IMG/VR virus record: IMGVR_UViG_3300045921_000092
Location: 1 to 32,345 of that record
Strand: one strand, 5' to 3'
Length of the DNA: 32,345 bases
Source: a virus
Under the pieces are notes generated by a model that saw only the letters and a list, made by a program, of their open reading frames with translations, was not told the DNA's origin and ran no database searches. This document shows positions 22,047-30,775 of the stretch, piece after piece. Numbering within the stretch: position 1 is the stretch's first letter; the number at the start of each line of letters is the position of its first letter. Made by a program: the position numbers and the translations under genes.

Positions 22047-22351
22047 CACCGCGTGACCTCGAGGACCTCGACCCCGAGGCGTTCACTGCGTACGCGGCGG
22101 CGGTCCGAGCGCGCGACGAGGCCGTCTCATGGTCACAGGACACCGAGCTCCTCGCCGGCATCCTCGAGACGTTGCACGCTCTCGTCCGTGTCACGCTCAA
22201 GGCGAACGGAGCGAAGGACCGCGACGTTCCCCGCCCGCTACAAGTTCGCCGACCGGCTCACGTTCTCCGGCGAGCTCATCGACCCGACCCCATTCCGGCC
22301 GCGTCTCGCGAGGAGATAGCGGCACGGTTCGCACGCTCGAGAGGAGGGTAA
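21768..22351 (+). CDS. Tail assembly chaperone, -1 frameshift product (gpGT-like)
   Basis: Ribosomes slipping -1 at CCCCCCT (21986-21992) would leave the first frame after 75 residues and continue for 119 more (YVGDVERTVAELAVAGGLA, LEDLDPEAFTAYAAAVRARD and onward) to the TAA at 22349-22351, giving 194 residues. The downstream frame has the neighbours' codon bias but no start codon of its own at the junction. Programmed -1 shifting of tail chaperones is well established for lambda-like tails. The gene lies immediately before the tape measure, whose GTG is three bases after this stop. Confidence 0.8.
21986..21992 (+). promoter_or_regulatory. -1 frameshift slippery heptamer CCCCCCT
   Basis: Read in the first chaperone frame the site is C-CCC-CCT, matching the X-XXY-YYZ pattern with both codons able to re-pair after a one-base backward slip (CCC, CCC). 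It precedes the point where coding character moves from the first to the -1 frame. No downstream pseudoknot was worked out. Confidence 0.75.
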
Positions 22352-22354
22352 ACC

Positions 22355-23857
22355 GTGAGTCTGTTCGGTAGCGGAGGAGGTTCCGCCGGCACCGTCGAGG
22401 TCGACGTCGAGGGCGATTTCTCCAAGTTCGAGCGCGACCTCAAGGGTAAAGGCGCAGCGGCCGGCGGCCGGTTCGGTACGTCGTTCGGCCAGAGTTTCGG
22501 CTCGAAGATCGCAGCGATAGGCGGCGCCTACCTCGGAGCGCAGTTCCTCAAAAACACCATTTCGCAGGCATCCGACCTCGCCGAAGCTACGAACGTGACC
22601 GGCCTCGCGTTCGGCGAGGCTCGAGCTCAAGCCGACGCGTTCGCTAAGAGCTCAGACACCGCTATCGGCATGAGCGAGTCGGCGACCCGAGCTCTGCAAG
22701 CACAGCTCGGCAACGTCATCGTAGGTTTCGGCGCCGCGCAGAGCGAAGCCGTCAGCGCATCCGAGGACCTCATCAGACGCGCCGCCGATATTGGCTCCGC
22801 GTGGAACGCAGGCACCGACGAGGTATCTCAGGCGATCATCTCTGCGTTCACCACGTCGACCGAGCCCATCCGTAAGTTCGGCGTGATTATCGACCAAGCG
22901 GCCATCAAGGCTCGAGCTCTGGAGCTCGGCCTCATCGGCGCCGGCGACGAGCTCGACAACAACAGTAAGCGGCTCGCCGTTACGTCGCTCATCATGGAAC
23001 AGACGAACAACGTCGCCGGCGACTTCCTCAACACGCAGGACGGCGTAGCGAACAGCTCGAAACAAGTAACGGCAATGTGGGAGAACATGCAAGCGCAGCT
23101 AGGGCAGGCGCTCCTACCGCTGCTCTCGCAGCTCCTCGGCATGATGAAAACGCTCGGTCCCGACGGCATGAAACTCGTCATCATGGGCGCCGCTCTGACG
23201 TTAGCGTTCGTCAAGATCACGCAAGCCGGCCAGGCTCTCTCAGGCGTGTTTTCGCTCCTCGCCGCGAACCCGTGGGTACTTGCAGGCCTCGCCGTCGTCG
23301 CCGTCGGCGTCGCCATCTATAAGAACTGGGACGAGGTCAAGGCGGCCGGCGGCCGGCTCGTCGACTGGTTCCGCTCCGCCGCCGGCACCGTCCGTAGCGT
23401 GTTCTCCGGTATCGCCGACGCCGTCTCTGGCCCGTTCCGCGCCGCGTTCAACGCGATAGCTACAGCGTGGAACGCGACAGTCGGCAAGCTGGCGTTTTCG
23501 GTCCCGTCATGGGTCCCGCTCCTCGGCGGCAAGGGCTGGGACGTCCCCGACATTCCGACGCTCGCGTCCGGTGCTGTCCTCACGAAACCGACGCTCAACA
23601 TTGCCGGCGAGTACGCCGGCGCCCGAGCGAACCCCGAGGTAGTTTCGCCCGTCTCGCTCATGCGGCGCACCTTCCTCGAGGCGCTCGACGGCGCCGGCGC
23701 GTCGTCGTCGGCGCCTATCTCCGTCGAGCTTCACGTTCACGGCGGCATCTACGACGTCAAGCAGCTCGAGCGGTACGCCGAGCCGATGGCGAGAGCTATC
23801 GAACGTGAACGGCTCCGAGCAGCCCGCTCAACCGGCCGGCCAGAGGTACGAGGATGA
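22355..23857 (+). CDS. Tape measure protein (short)
   Basis: GTG at 22355 follows GAGGAGG. The 500-residue protein has a Gly/Ser-rich start, long Ala/Ser/Gln helices (AQADAFAKSSD, QSEAVSASEDLIRRAADIG), NNVAGDFLNTQDGVANSSKQ typical of tape measures, hydrophobic segments near 268-285 and 305-322 (VLAGLAVVAVGVAIY), and FNAIATAWNATVGKLAF. No lytic transglycosylase or peptidase motif is seen. With about 0.15 nm of tail per residue (general rule), the tail would be roughly 75 nm, short for an actinophage siphovirus. Its stop overlaps the next ATG. Confidence 0.9.
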   Translation: MSLFGSGGGSAGTVEVDVEGDFSKFERDLKGKGAAAGGRFGTSFGQSFGSKIAAIGGAYLGAQFLKNTISQASDLAEATNVTGLAFGEARAQADAFAKSSDTAIGMSESATRALQAQLGNVIVGFGAAQSEAVSASEDLIRRAADIGSAWNAGTDEVSQAIISAFTTSTEPIRKFGVIIDQAAIKARALELGLIGAGDELDNNSKRLAVTSLIMEQTNNVAGDFLNTQDGVANSSKQVTAMWENMQAQLGQALLPLLSQLLGMMKTLGPDGMKLVIMGAALTLAFVKITQAGQALSGVFSLLAANPWVLAGLAVVAVGVAIYKNWDEVKAAGGRLVDWFRSAAGTVRSVFSGIADAVSGPFRAAFNAIATAWNATVGKLAFSVPSWVPLLGGKGWDVPDIPTLASGAVLTKPTLNIAGEYAGARANPEVVSPVSLMRRTFLEALDGAGASSSAPISVELHVHGGIYDVKQLERYAEPMARAIERERLRAARSTGRPEVRG

Positions 23858-24654
23858 GCACAAACGTTACGCTTGACGGCGTCTCCCTCGCCGTAGCAGT
23901 CCCGACGGCGAAAGTGCTACGCGTCCGACGTCAGCTCGTCGGCGCCCGCCGCGAAACGTTCGTAGACGTCCCCGGCCGCGCCGGCGCGTGGGTTTTTCCG
24001 AGCGAGCCCGGCGACCGGAGTATCCGGCTCGACGTCGACATAGCGGCGGCCTCGTTCGCTCTCCGACGGCAAGCAGTCCGCAAGCTCGCCGAATGGGCCG
24101 ACACGCTCGACGGCCGCGTCCGGCTCATCGTGGACGACGAACCCGACCGCTACCACGCCGCCGTTCTCGCGTCAGCTCCCGACGTCGACGAATGGCTCCT
24201 CTCCGGCGAGGCCTCCCTCGAGTACCGTGCGGACCCCTACGCCTACGCCGTGTCGACGAGCTCGACGTCCGTGACGGCGTCGGCCGGTACCGCATCCGGC
24301 GCGTTCGCAGGCTCCGGCGACGTCGCCGCCTACCCCGTCATCGAGATAACACCGCTCAACGGCACGCTCACAGCGTTCACGGTGCAGCTCAACGGCGACA
24401 CGCTCTCATGGTCCGACAACCCGGTCCCCTCCGGCGCAACCGTCACCGTCTCGAGCATCTCCTACACGATCACGACCGGCGTCTCGTCCGATACCAACCT
24501 CTCCGGCGTCTACATCGAGAACGACGTAGTGATGCAAACCGTCACCGGCCGGTTCCCTGTCATCGTCGCCGGCACCAATACCTACAACTTCACGACGACC
24601 GGCACCGCAACCGCGGTGCGGTTCCGTATCACATGGAGGGCGCGTTACCGATGA
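23854..24654 (+). CDS. Distal tail protein (Dit-like)
   Basis: ATG at 23854 overlaps the tape measure stop. The N-terminal part has beta strands and FVDVPGRAGAWVFPSEPGDRS, a helix (SFALRRQAVRKLAEWADTLD), then VRLIVDDEPDRYHAAVLASA and ASLEYRADPYAYA; this combination is the Dit/minor tail signature in actinophages. The C-terminal ~110 residues are Thr/Ser/Val-rich beta structure (YPVIEITPLNG, LSWSDNP), probably a galectin- or carbohydrate-binding-like domain. It should form the hub joining the tube to the tip. Confidence 0.85.
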   Translation: MSTNVTLDGVSLAVAVPTAKVLRVRRQLVGARRETFVDVPGRAGAWVFPSEPGDRSIRLDVDIAAASFALRRQAVRKLAEWADTLDGRVRLIVDDEPDRYHAAVLASAPDVDEWLLSGEASLEYRADPYAYAVSTSSTSVTASAGTASGAFAGSGDVAAYPVIEITPLNGTLTAFTVQLNGDTLSWSDNPVPSGATVTVSSISYTITTGVSSDTNLSGVYIENDVVMQTVTGRFPVIVAGTNTYNFTTTGTATAVRFRITWRARYR

Positions 24655-25580
24655 CCGCACAACCGGCCGCACTACACACAGACACGAACGCACGCGAGAC
24701 GAGCTCAAGCTACGCCGACCGAGGCGACGGAACGAACGACTGGCACATCTACGTCAAGGTTCGCGACGCCGCCGCGGCCGGCATCCTCAAGCTCGAGGAC
24801 GCCCCGCACGTCTCCGGCGACGCCGGCGTCATGGCGCTCGCCGTCCGGCAGGACACGCTCGCCGCGCTCGCCGGCACCACCGGCGACTACATTCCGCTCA
24901 CCACCGACGCGTTCGGCCGACTCCGCATCGTCGGGTCCCATCTCGAGGACGCCCCGCACGTCTCCGGCGACGCCGGCGTCATGGCGCTCGCCGTCCGGCA
25001 GGACACGCTCGCCGCGCTCGCCGGCACCGACGGCGACTACTCGCCGCTCTCCGTCGACTCGCTCGGCCGACTCCGCATCGTCGGGTCCCATCTCGAGGAC
25101 GCCCCGCACGTCTCCGGCGACGCCGGCGTCATGGCGCTCGCCGTCCGGCAGGACACGCTCGCCGCGCTCGCCGGCACCACCGGCGACTACATTCCGCTCA
25201 CCACCGACGCGTTCGGCCGGCTCTCCACCGTCGCCCGGCCGAGCTCGTCAGACACCGCAGGATGGACGAGAGTCGCGTCGGCCGGCGCTCTCGCGACGTC
25301 GCTCGTCGTCAAGGCTTCCGCTGGCCGACTCCGGCTCGTCCGCGTCACGTCGACGCTCGGCGCCGTGCAGTACCTACAGCTCCACAACGCGACAAGCCTC
25401 CCGGCGAACGGCGCGACGCCGGCACATGTTGTCGCCATCCCGGCCAACAGCTCCGCCGAGCTCGACCTCGGCGAGCTCGGCGACTATTTCGCTACCGGCA
25501 TCGTCGCCGCCGTCTCGACGACCGCCGCGACGCTCACCGTCGGCGCCGCCGACTCCGTATTCTCCGCCCTATTCGTCTAG
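24651..25580 (+). CDS. Fibre/decoration protein with three 50-residue repeats
   Basis: After 47 N-terminal residues the protein contains three tandem repeats starting LEDAPHVSGDAGVMALAVRQ, each with a GDY(I/S)PL segment and an FGRL/LGRL close. The GVMALAVRQDT...GDYxPL pattern recurs in virion fibre and decoration proteins of many phages. The last ~110 residues are a beta-rich Ala/Ser/Thr/Val domain (SLVVKASAGRLRLVRV, YLQLHNATSLP, AVSTTAATLTVGAAD), probably the distal or assembly domain. ATG at 24651 is ATGA-coupled to the distal tail gene. A receptor-binding or virion-surface role is inferred. Confidence 0.75.
   Translation: MTAQPAALHTDTNARETSSSYADRGDGTNDWHIYVKVRDAAAAGILKLEDAPHVSGDAGVMALAVRQDTLAALAGTTGDYIPLTTDAFGRLRIVGSHLEDAPHVSGDAGVMALAVRQDTLAALAGTDGDYSPLSVDSLGRLRIVGSHLEDAPHVSGDAGVMALAVRQDTLAALAGTTGDYIPLTTDAFGRLSTVARPSSSDTAGWTRVASAGALATSLVVKASAGRLRLVRVTSTLGAVQYLQLHNATSLPANGATPAHVVAIPANSSAELDLGELGDYFATGIVAAVSTTAATLTVGAADSVFSALFV
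24792..25220. repeat. Three tandem 150-bp repeats
   Basis: Units begin at 24792, 24942 and 25092. By eye, units 1 and 3 are identical over 128 bp (to 24919 and 25219), while unit 2 is identical for about the first 87 bp and then carries a different GDYSPLSVDSLGR block. Units 1 and 2 share the closing linker encoding LRIVGSH. Such near-identity points to recent duplication or gene conversion and makes copy-number change by recombination likely. Confidence 0.95.
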
Positions 25581-25592
25581 GAGGTTCTCGCT

Positions 25593-25976
25593 ATGTCAGC
25601 CCCCACCATCTACGCCGCGAACGCGCTACTCGACGGTACCGCCCTACCGCAGACGCTCTACATCAAGGCTCACACCGGCAACCCCGGCGCGAACGCGACA
25701 GCGAACGCAGCGAACGAAACGGACCGAGCGGCGCTCACATGGGGAGCGGCCACCGGCGGCGCCGCGTCGAACGACGCCGTCGTCGAATGGGTAGGCGTCA
25801 GCTTCGACGAGACGTGGACACACTGGTCCGCGTGGGATGCAGCGACAGGCGGTAACCCCTGGCTCGTCGGCGTCGTAAAACAGTCCGGCGTCGCGAACCC
25901 GCTTGTCGTCGAGGTAGGGAACACCGTCCGTATCGGTATTGGCGACTTCGACCTCTCCGTCCCCACCTGGACCTAA
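25593..25976 (+). CDS. Phage tail fibre-like protein, 127 aa
   Basis: ATG at 25593 follows TAGGAGG. The protein contains LYIKAHTGNPGANATANAAN, AALTWGAATGGAASND, WTHWSAWDAATGGNPWLVG and GNTVRIGIGDFDLSV. This is the compact beta domain with the HTGNPG...WDAATGG pattern that recurs in actinophage and other tail fibre proteins. It is probably a head-binding or tip-attached fibre module. It lies between the repeat-bearing fibre and a larger minor tail protein. Confidence 0.78.
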   Translation: MSAPTIYAANALLDGTALPQTLYIKAHTGNPGANATANAANETDRAALTWGAATGGAASNDAVVEWVGVSFDETWTHWSAWDAATGGNPWLVGVVKQSGVANPLVVEVGNTVRIGIGDFDLSVPTWT

Positions 25977-25980
25977 GCCG

Positions 25981-27612
25981 ATGGCCGAGCCCCTCAAGTT
26001 ATGCCCGTCGTTCGTTCGGCCTACTACGTCGCTCGTCGCGAGCGTGAACCTGGAAGGCTCAGGCGCGACCATCGTCTCCGGCGCCACCGAAACACCGCTG
26101 CTCCGCGACGGCCTGGAGTACCGCGTGTTTTGCGCCGTGTCGAGCTCGACGACCCCTATGAACATCGGCGCCGGCTGGACCGACCTCGGCAGCTACAACG
26201 GCGCCGGCGGCGGCCGCATGACCCTTGCCGTCTCCGGCGTCGCCGACGCCATCACCGGCACCCCGGCCGGCAACATCACAACCGGCTCAACATGGGGCAC
26301 CGCCGGCGGCCTCCGTAAAACGCTCCAGGTCGCCGGCTCCGATGCCCGCGCCGCATGTTCGGCGACCACCGGCTCCGGCTCAGGTACCACGATGACCGCG
26401 CCGTCGGCGGCGGCACCGTCGCGGCCGGTCCGTGTGCTCCGGTTCCTCATCGCGTCCGGTACATCGGCGCCGACACCCGGCGCGCCGAGCTCCTACGGTG
26501 GTGAGAACTACGCCGTCGGCTCGTCGACCCTCGGCACCGACTATTCGTGGTGCATCGTCGACGACGGCGTCTATCTTCCCGGTGCAGCTATCCCGGCGAT
26601 CACGTCGTCGCTCTCAAGCTCGAGAGCATGGCTAGCCGCGACCGTCCTCGTCCCTCTGTGGCCCGTCGTCAAGCCCGTAGCTATCGCGTCGGCGTCGACC
26701 ACGACGACGTTCGCGTCGGCGGGCTCGTTCACCGGCAACCCGTACACCATCTGCGGTATGACGTCCGGCGCCGTCACACCAGGCGATGGCGCTGTCGGCC
26801 GAGCCCAAGCCGATGACGTCATGCTCCTCATGTTGTGTGAGAACAACGGCGGCAACTTCTCCGCGTCTCCGCCGACTCAGCACACCATCCTCGCAGGACC
26901 CTGGACCGGAGGCGACCGCGCCAACGCGGGGCAAGGCATCGTCTACCTTCACACGGCAACCGGCCCGACATGGACCGGCGGCACGATCACCTATTCGGCG
27001 AACGGCACGAACTACACCATGAACCGGACCGGCGTCGCGTTCCGCGGGGTCGACAGTGTCAGCGTTACGAGCTACGGCCCGACGCAAGCGCCCGTCTCCG
27101 GTACCGACATGGTCGCTCCCGATGGAACCGTCGACCGCGCCGGTTCTATTGGCATCTACTACGCCGTGCAGGGCGGCGTCCTACAAGATACGTTCCCGTC
27201 GTTCTCCGGTTCGCAGCTCGTTCGGCGCGAGCTCAACGGCCTCGCCTGGACGAACTCCGGCGACTCGAGGATGCGGTTCCAGGTTGTCTACGCGACCGAG
27301 CTCCCGGCCGGCACATGGTCGCCGCCGTTCGTCGTGCAGACGGCGAACAACCCACGCAACTACGCCGCAGCGACCATCGTCCTGAACGTCGTCCCTGTCC
27401 TCGTCACGTTCGAGGCGGTCGCCGAGCTCGACGTCGACGCGTCGGCCGACAACTGGCTCGCCGAAAGCGGTACAGCGTTCGAGGCGGTCGCCGAGCTCTA
27501 CGTCGACGCGTCGGCGTCGTTCGCAGTCGACCGGCGGCGTCGCAAGCCCAAGCGCGAGTTCGTCTACATCTACGACGCGCACGGAAGGCAGCAAGGTGTC
27601 ATCGTCAACTAG
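25981..27612 (+). CDS. Minor tail protein / fibre, 543 aa
   Basis: ATG at 25981 is chosen because it lies just after the upstream stop; an in-frame ATG at 25939 would overlap that gene. The protein is Ser/Thr/Gly/Ala-rich and beta in character throughout, with about seven cysteines. Two related halves seem present: the first contains SRAWLAATVLVPLWP, the second AQADDVMLLMLCENNGG and YTMNRTGVAFRGVDS. Near the end two copies of FEAVAEL(D/Y)VDASA precede a basic stretch (RRRRKPKR) and YIYDAHGRQ. Many Ser/Thr residues make it a possible glycosylation target. The next GTG overlaps its end by 17 bases. Confidence 0.75.
   Translation: MAEPLKLCPSFVRPTTSLVASVNLEGSGATIVSGATETPLLRDGLEYRVFCAVSSSTTPMNIGAGWTDLGSYNGAGGGRMTLAVSGVADAITGTPAGNITTGSTWGTAGGLRKTLQVAGSDARAACSATTGSGSGTTMTAPSAAAPSRPVRVLRFLIASGTSAPTPGAPSSYGGENYAVGSSTLGTDYSWCIVDDGVYLPGAAIPAITSSLSSSRAWLAATVLVPLWPVVKPVAIASASTTTTFASAGSFTGNPYTICGMTSGAVTPGDGAVGRAQADDVMLLMLCENNGGNFSASPPTQHTILAGPWTGGDRANAGQGIVYLHTATGPTWTGGTITYSANGTNYTMNRTGVAFRGVDSVSVTSYGPTQAPVSGTDMVAPDGTVDRAGSIGIYYAVQGGVLQDTFPSFSGSQLVRRELNGLAWTNSGDSRMRFQVVYATELPAGTWSPPFVVQTANNPRNYAAATIVLNVVPVLVTFEAVAELDVDASADNWLAESGTAFEAVAELYVDASASFAVDRRRRKPKREFVYIYDAHGRQQGVIVN
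27407..27520. repeat. Two-copy 69-bp repeat in minor tail gene
   Basis: Copies begin at 27407 and 27476 with the shared core CGTTCGAGGCGGTCGCCGAG, followed by GTCGACGCGTCGGC in both. They encode the 23-residue units FEAVAELDVDASADNW and FEAVAELYVDASASF. The second copy is truncated. Confidence 0.85.
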
Positions 27613-29833
27613 CGGCCTCGTCGAGCTTCACTACGACGCCCGTCTCGACTCGACGGAGGTCCTCTACTTCACGGTCCGCGCCGACTCGCCGAAAGCCTCG
27701 CTCGTCGCCGAGGACGTCGAGCTCCGCTGGCGTGGCCGCATGTTCTACGTCGGCGAGGTCAGCCGACGTCGCGACGAGTCCGGCGCCGGCCTCGTCGACG
27801 TCATCGCTCCGGCTCTGTGGAACCGGCTCGCCGACCGGCGCGTCGTCGGTTCGCTCGTCCTGTTCGGCGTCACCACGTCGGCCGGCGCCGAGGCGATCAT
27901 CTCGGCGACCGACTGGACCGTTCTCCCCGTCGACGATGACGTCGACAACGCGACGACGTTCTACCTCGAGGCTCAGGACGTCACCGTCCTCGCCGCTCTC
28001 CGACAATGGGCGAAGATCACCGGCACCGAGCTCGAGTTCGACACGATGGCGCGTACCGTCCGGTTCCGTTCCTCCGTCGGCACGACGCGAGGCGTCCCGT
28101 TCCGGTACGGCCGCAACGTGCGCGGCATCATCCGGCGCAGCTCCCCACCGCGCGCCACCAGGCTCTACGCGTTCGGCCGCAACGGCCTCACCATCACCGG
28201 CCAAACCGGCGGCTTCCCCTACGTCGAGGACTACACCTACTACACGTCGACGCTCGGCCTGACGCTCTCACAGGCCAAAGCCCGCTATCGCCGCGACCTC
28301 GTCTACGTCGATAACAGCTTCACGGCGGCGGACGATCTTCACGCCGCCGCGCTCGCCCGTCTAGCCGAGCTCGCACAACCGACCGTCTCCTACGAGCTCG
28401 ACGTCGTCGACCTCTCCGAGCTCACCCGACTCGACGAGGACGAGTTCGACGTCGGCGACTACGTCCGCGTCGAGGACACCGAGCTCGGTTTCGACGTGTC
28501 GGCCCGCATCACCCGAATAGACCGCTACCCGCTCGAACCTCACCGCGGCACCGTCGAGCTCGAATACGGCTGGAAACCCTACGACTCGAACGTCTCCGAC
28601 GGTCGCGACGCGTCCACGATGGAATGGGTGCTCCTCGAGAACCGCAACGAGAACACCGAGCGGCGCGTCCGTAACGGCGTCACCATCCTCAACCGGCTCG
28701 ACGTAACGACCATCCCGTCGGCGGAATGGGTGGTCGGCTACTCGCTCGTCGGCGTCGGAGTCGGCACCGGCTCCGTCTCGATATCCGCCGTCGACACGCG
28801 AACCGGCGAGCTTGTCCACCCGACCGCAACCGTTCCCGTCGTCGCCGGCCAGCATTTCGCGTACGGCTTCACGCTCGGCGACAGGTCGCTCGACGCCCGA
28901 GAGCGTTCCGTCGTCATCCGCGCCGCGTCGACCGGCTCCTCCGTCGGCGTCGACATTTCCGCCGGCGGCTCAAACCTGTGGGTGCTGGCGCGTGGCGCCG
29001 TCGAGCGCGCCGTCCTCCTCGCACGTTCGCAACAGTGGAACGGCGGCCTCGGCGGAGGCGACGCAGCTCTAGCCGGCGGCATCCCGTTCACCGTGCCCGC
29101 CGACGTCTACACGCTCCGCATCACGGCCGTCGGCGGCGCCGGCGGCGCAGCGTTCGGGTCCTTCCGAGGCGGCTACCCCGGCCTCGTTCGTGCATCGTTC
29201 GCCGTCACTCCCGGCGAGACGCTCTACGTCTACCCGGCGTCGAGAGGGCACGGTTTCGGCGACTCGCCGACAAGCTCGCAGGGCGGCTACCCGCTCGGCG
29301 GTACCGGCGGTATCTACACCACGCGAGGCGGTGGCGGCGGCGGCGTCTCGTTCGTCACCCGCGTCAACGTCTCGCTTGCGAACGCGATCATTGCGGCGGC
29401 CGGTGGCGGCGGCTCCGGTGCCCGCTCCGGCGTGGGCACCGTGACCACCGGCGGAGACGGAGGCTTCTACGCAGGGCTCGCCGGTACTGACGGCTCGTTC
29501 GGCACCGGCGGCGGCGGCGCAACACAGACGGCGCCAGGCGCCGGCGGCACCGGCGGCTCCGGTAACGGCGAGGATGGCGACACCGACGGCCTCGGCGCCG
29601 GCGGAGATTGTGTCGCTCCCGGCGAAACGGTGCTCGGCGTAGGCGCCGGCGGCGGCGGCGCCGGCTGGCACGGCGGCGGCGGCGGAGGAGGACAGCAGGC
29701 GGCCGGCGGCGGCGGCTCCGGCTACGTCGACGCGTCGACGTCGTGGGACCTCTACACCGAGGACGCTGTCGCGTCGCGAGCGAACCTCCCCGGCTACGTC
29801 CTCATCGAATGGGACGACCCGACACCGTTGTAG
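27596..29833 (+). CDS. Tail-tip protein with C-terminal glycine-rich domain, 745 aa
   Basis: GTG at 27596 overlaps the upstream gene. The first ~340 residues look like the tail hub/Tal-type region: FTVRADSPKASLVAEDVELRW, FYVGEVSRRRDESG, TFYLEAQDVTVLAALRQWAK, ELEYGWKPYDSN. A middle beta segment follows (about 380-480). From about residue 498 (FTVPADVYTLRITAVGGAGG) to the end the protein is a glycine-rich sheet with many GGGGG runs, VTPGETLYVYPASRG and IIAAAGGGGSGA, resembling Gly_rich/ALK-type receptor-binding domains. It ends PGYVLIEWDD. Probable role: tip protein and host receptor binder. Confidence 0.8.
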   Translation: MSSSTSGLVELHYDARLDSTEVLYFTVRADSPKASLVAEDVELRWRGRMFYVGEVSRRRDESGAGLVDVIAPALWNRLADRRVVGSLVLFGVTTSAGAEAIISATDWTVLPVDDDVDNATTFYLEAQDVTVLAALRQWAKITGTELEFDTMARTVRFRSSVGTTRGVPFRYGRNVRGIIRRSSPPRATRLYAFGRNGLTITGQTGGFPYVEDYTYYTSTLGLTLSQAKARYRRDLVYVDNSFTAADDLHAAALARLAELAQPTVSYELDVVDLSELTRLDEDEFDVGDYVRVEDTELGFDVSARITRIDRYPLEPHRGTVELEYGWKPYDSNVSDGRDASTMEWVLLENRNENTERRVRNGVTILNRLDVTTIPSAEWVVGYSLVGVGVGTGSVSISAVDTRTGELVHPTATVPVVAGQHFAYGFTLGDRSLDARERSVVIRAASTGSSVGVDISAGGSNLWVLARGAVERAVLLARSQQWNGGLGGGDAALAGGIPFTVPADVYTLRITAVGGAGGAAFGSFRGGYPGLVRASFAVTPGETLYVYPASRGHGFGDSPTSSQGGYPLGGTGGIYTTRGGGGGGVSFVTRVNVSLANAIIAAAGGGGSGARSGVGTVTTGGDGGFYAGLAGTDGSFGTGGGGATQTAPGAGGTGGSGNGEDGDTDGLGAGGDCVAPGETVLGVGAGGGGAGWHGGGGGGGQQAAGGGGSGYVDASTSWDLYTEDAVASRANLPGYVLIEWDDPTPL

Positions 29834-29859
29834 TCCCCGCAGGCCGGTCGGCTCGACTG

Positions 29860-29865
29860 TAGGCT
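29860..29865 (+). promoter_or_regulatory. -10-like TAGGCT seven bases before endolysin ATG
   Basis: TAGGCT fits TANNNT and is separated by seven bases from the ATG at 29873, so transcription would begin at or near the start codon. No clear Shine-Dalgarno lies upstream of that ATG, and no -35 is seen. The 39-base gap between tail and lysis genes is a reasonable promoter place, but this is a weak call. Confidence 0.3.
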
Positions 29866-29872
29866 GCACCCG

Positions 29873-30775
29873 ATGGCAACGCTCCCGAAACCAACCCTCG
29901 TTCGGCCGAGCGTTCTAGCCGGCCACCGTAACGGCCTCCTCCCTGCCGAGCTGCTCCGGCCGACCAAGTTCGGCGGCGCCCGCACCCTCGAGGTAGCACG
30001 ACGTTCGTTCGACGCGTTCGCCGCCGTCGAGCTCGAACCCCGCGGGCTCGTCCCTCGCAACGTCGGCGGCTACCGCGACCTCCGCGGGCAACTCTCGCTA
30101 TTTCTCGGCCGATACGAGCCCGTTCCGGCCGCCGTCTACTGGCTCACGCCGGCCGCCCGCCGCAAGACATGGTCGGCCGCCGACCGCGCAGCGACCGCGG
30201 CGGCGCTCGGCGTCACCATCCCCGACGCGACCTACTGGTGCAAGCGTCAGAACCGCGACGGCTCCTATCCGGCGACGGCCGCCGTCCCCGGCTACTCGAA
30301 CCACGGCCTCGGCCTCGCTATCGACGTCGCCGAGGAGCGCAACGGCGACCCGTTCCCCGAACCGCTCTCGCCAGACTTCCTCGGCCTCCTCATCGCTCGA
30401 GGTCATCTGTACGGCCTCGGCGCCGAGCTCGACTCCGAACCGTGGCATTGGCGGCTCTACACCGGCGACGCCATCCCGGCCGCCGTCCTCGCGTACGAAG
30501 CCGGCGCCATCCCACCGCCGACACTGGCGCCACCGGCGCCCGTCATCCGGCTCGGCTCCTCCGGCGACAACGTCCGCCGGCTACAACAGCTAGTGAACCG
30601 GCAGCCCGTCGAGCTCGGCCTCGGCCGGCTCGCCGTCGACGGCCAGGCGGGCCCGCTCACCATCGCCGCTCTCCGCCGGCTACAGAACGTCGTCGGCGTC
30701 AAGGCCGACGGTATATACGGTCCGATCACAGCGGCCGCGACGACGACCGCTCTCGCTCTCGGCCGGCTCCGATGA
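29873..30775 (+). CDS. Endolysin: M15-type peptidase plus peptidoglycan-binding domain
   Basis: The peptidase signature is complete: YSNHGLGLAIDV (H144, D151) and SEPWHW (E189, H192) are the zinc ligands and catalytic Glu of M15/VanY-type DD- or LD-peptidases. The N-terminal 110 residues are atypical, with VGGYRDLRGQLSLFLGRYEP resembling the substrate-side region. Residues 225-297 form a PG_binding_1-like module (VIRLGSSGDNVRRLQQLVN, LAVDGQAGPLTIAALRRLQ, GVKADGIYGP). No signal peptide is seen, so release should depend on a holin. It cleaves peptide stems of the host wall. Confidence 0.92.
   Translation: MATLPKPTLVRPSVLAGHRNGLLPAELLRPTKFGGARTLEVARRSFDAFAAVELEPRGLVPRNVGGYRDLRGQLSLFLGRYEPVPAAVYWLTPAARRKTWSAADRAATAAALGVTIPDATYWCKRQNRDGSYPATAAVPGYSNHGLGLAIDVAEERNGDPFPEPLSPDFLGLLIARGHLYGLGAELDSEPWHWRLYTGDAIPAAVLAYEAGAIPPPTLAPPAPVIRLGSSGDNVRRLQQLVNRQPVELGLGRLAVDGQAGPLTIAALRRLQNVVGVKADGIYGPITAAATTTALALGRLR

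Noticed and set aside
22053-22319. Alternative + frame with ARYKFADRLTFSGELIDPTP near the end of the chaperone region
   Set aside because: The -1 frame has continuous coding character to the stop just before the tape measure. This frame starts poorly, is Arg/Thr/Ser-rich for most of its length and is probably a shadow.
24792-25220. Possible CRISPR-like array
   Set aside because: The units are 150 bp, contiguous, in frame and coding; there are no unique spacers.
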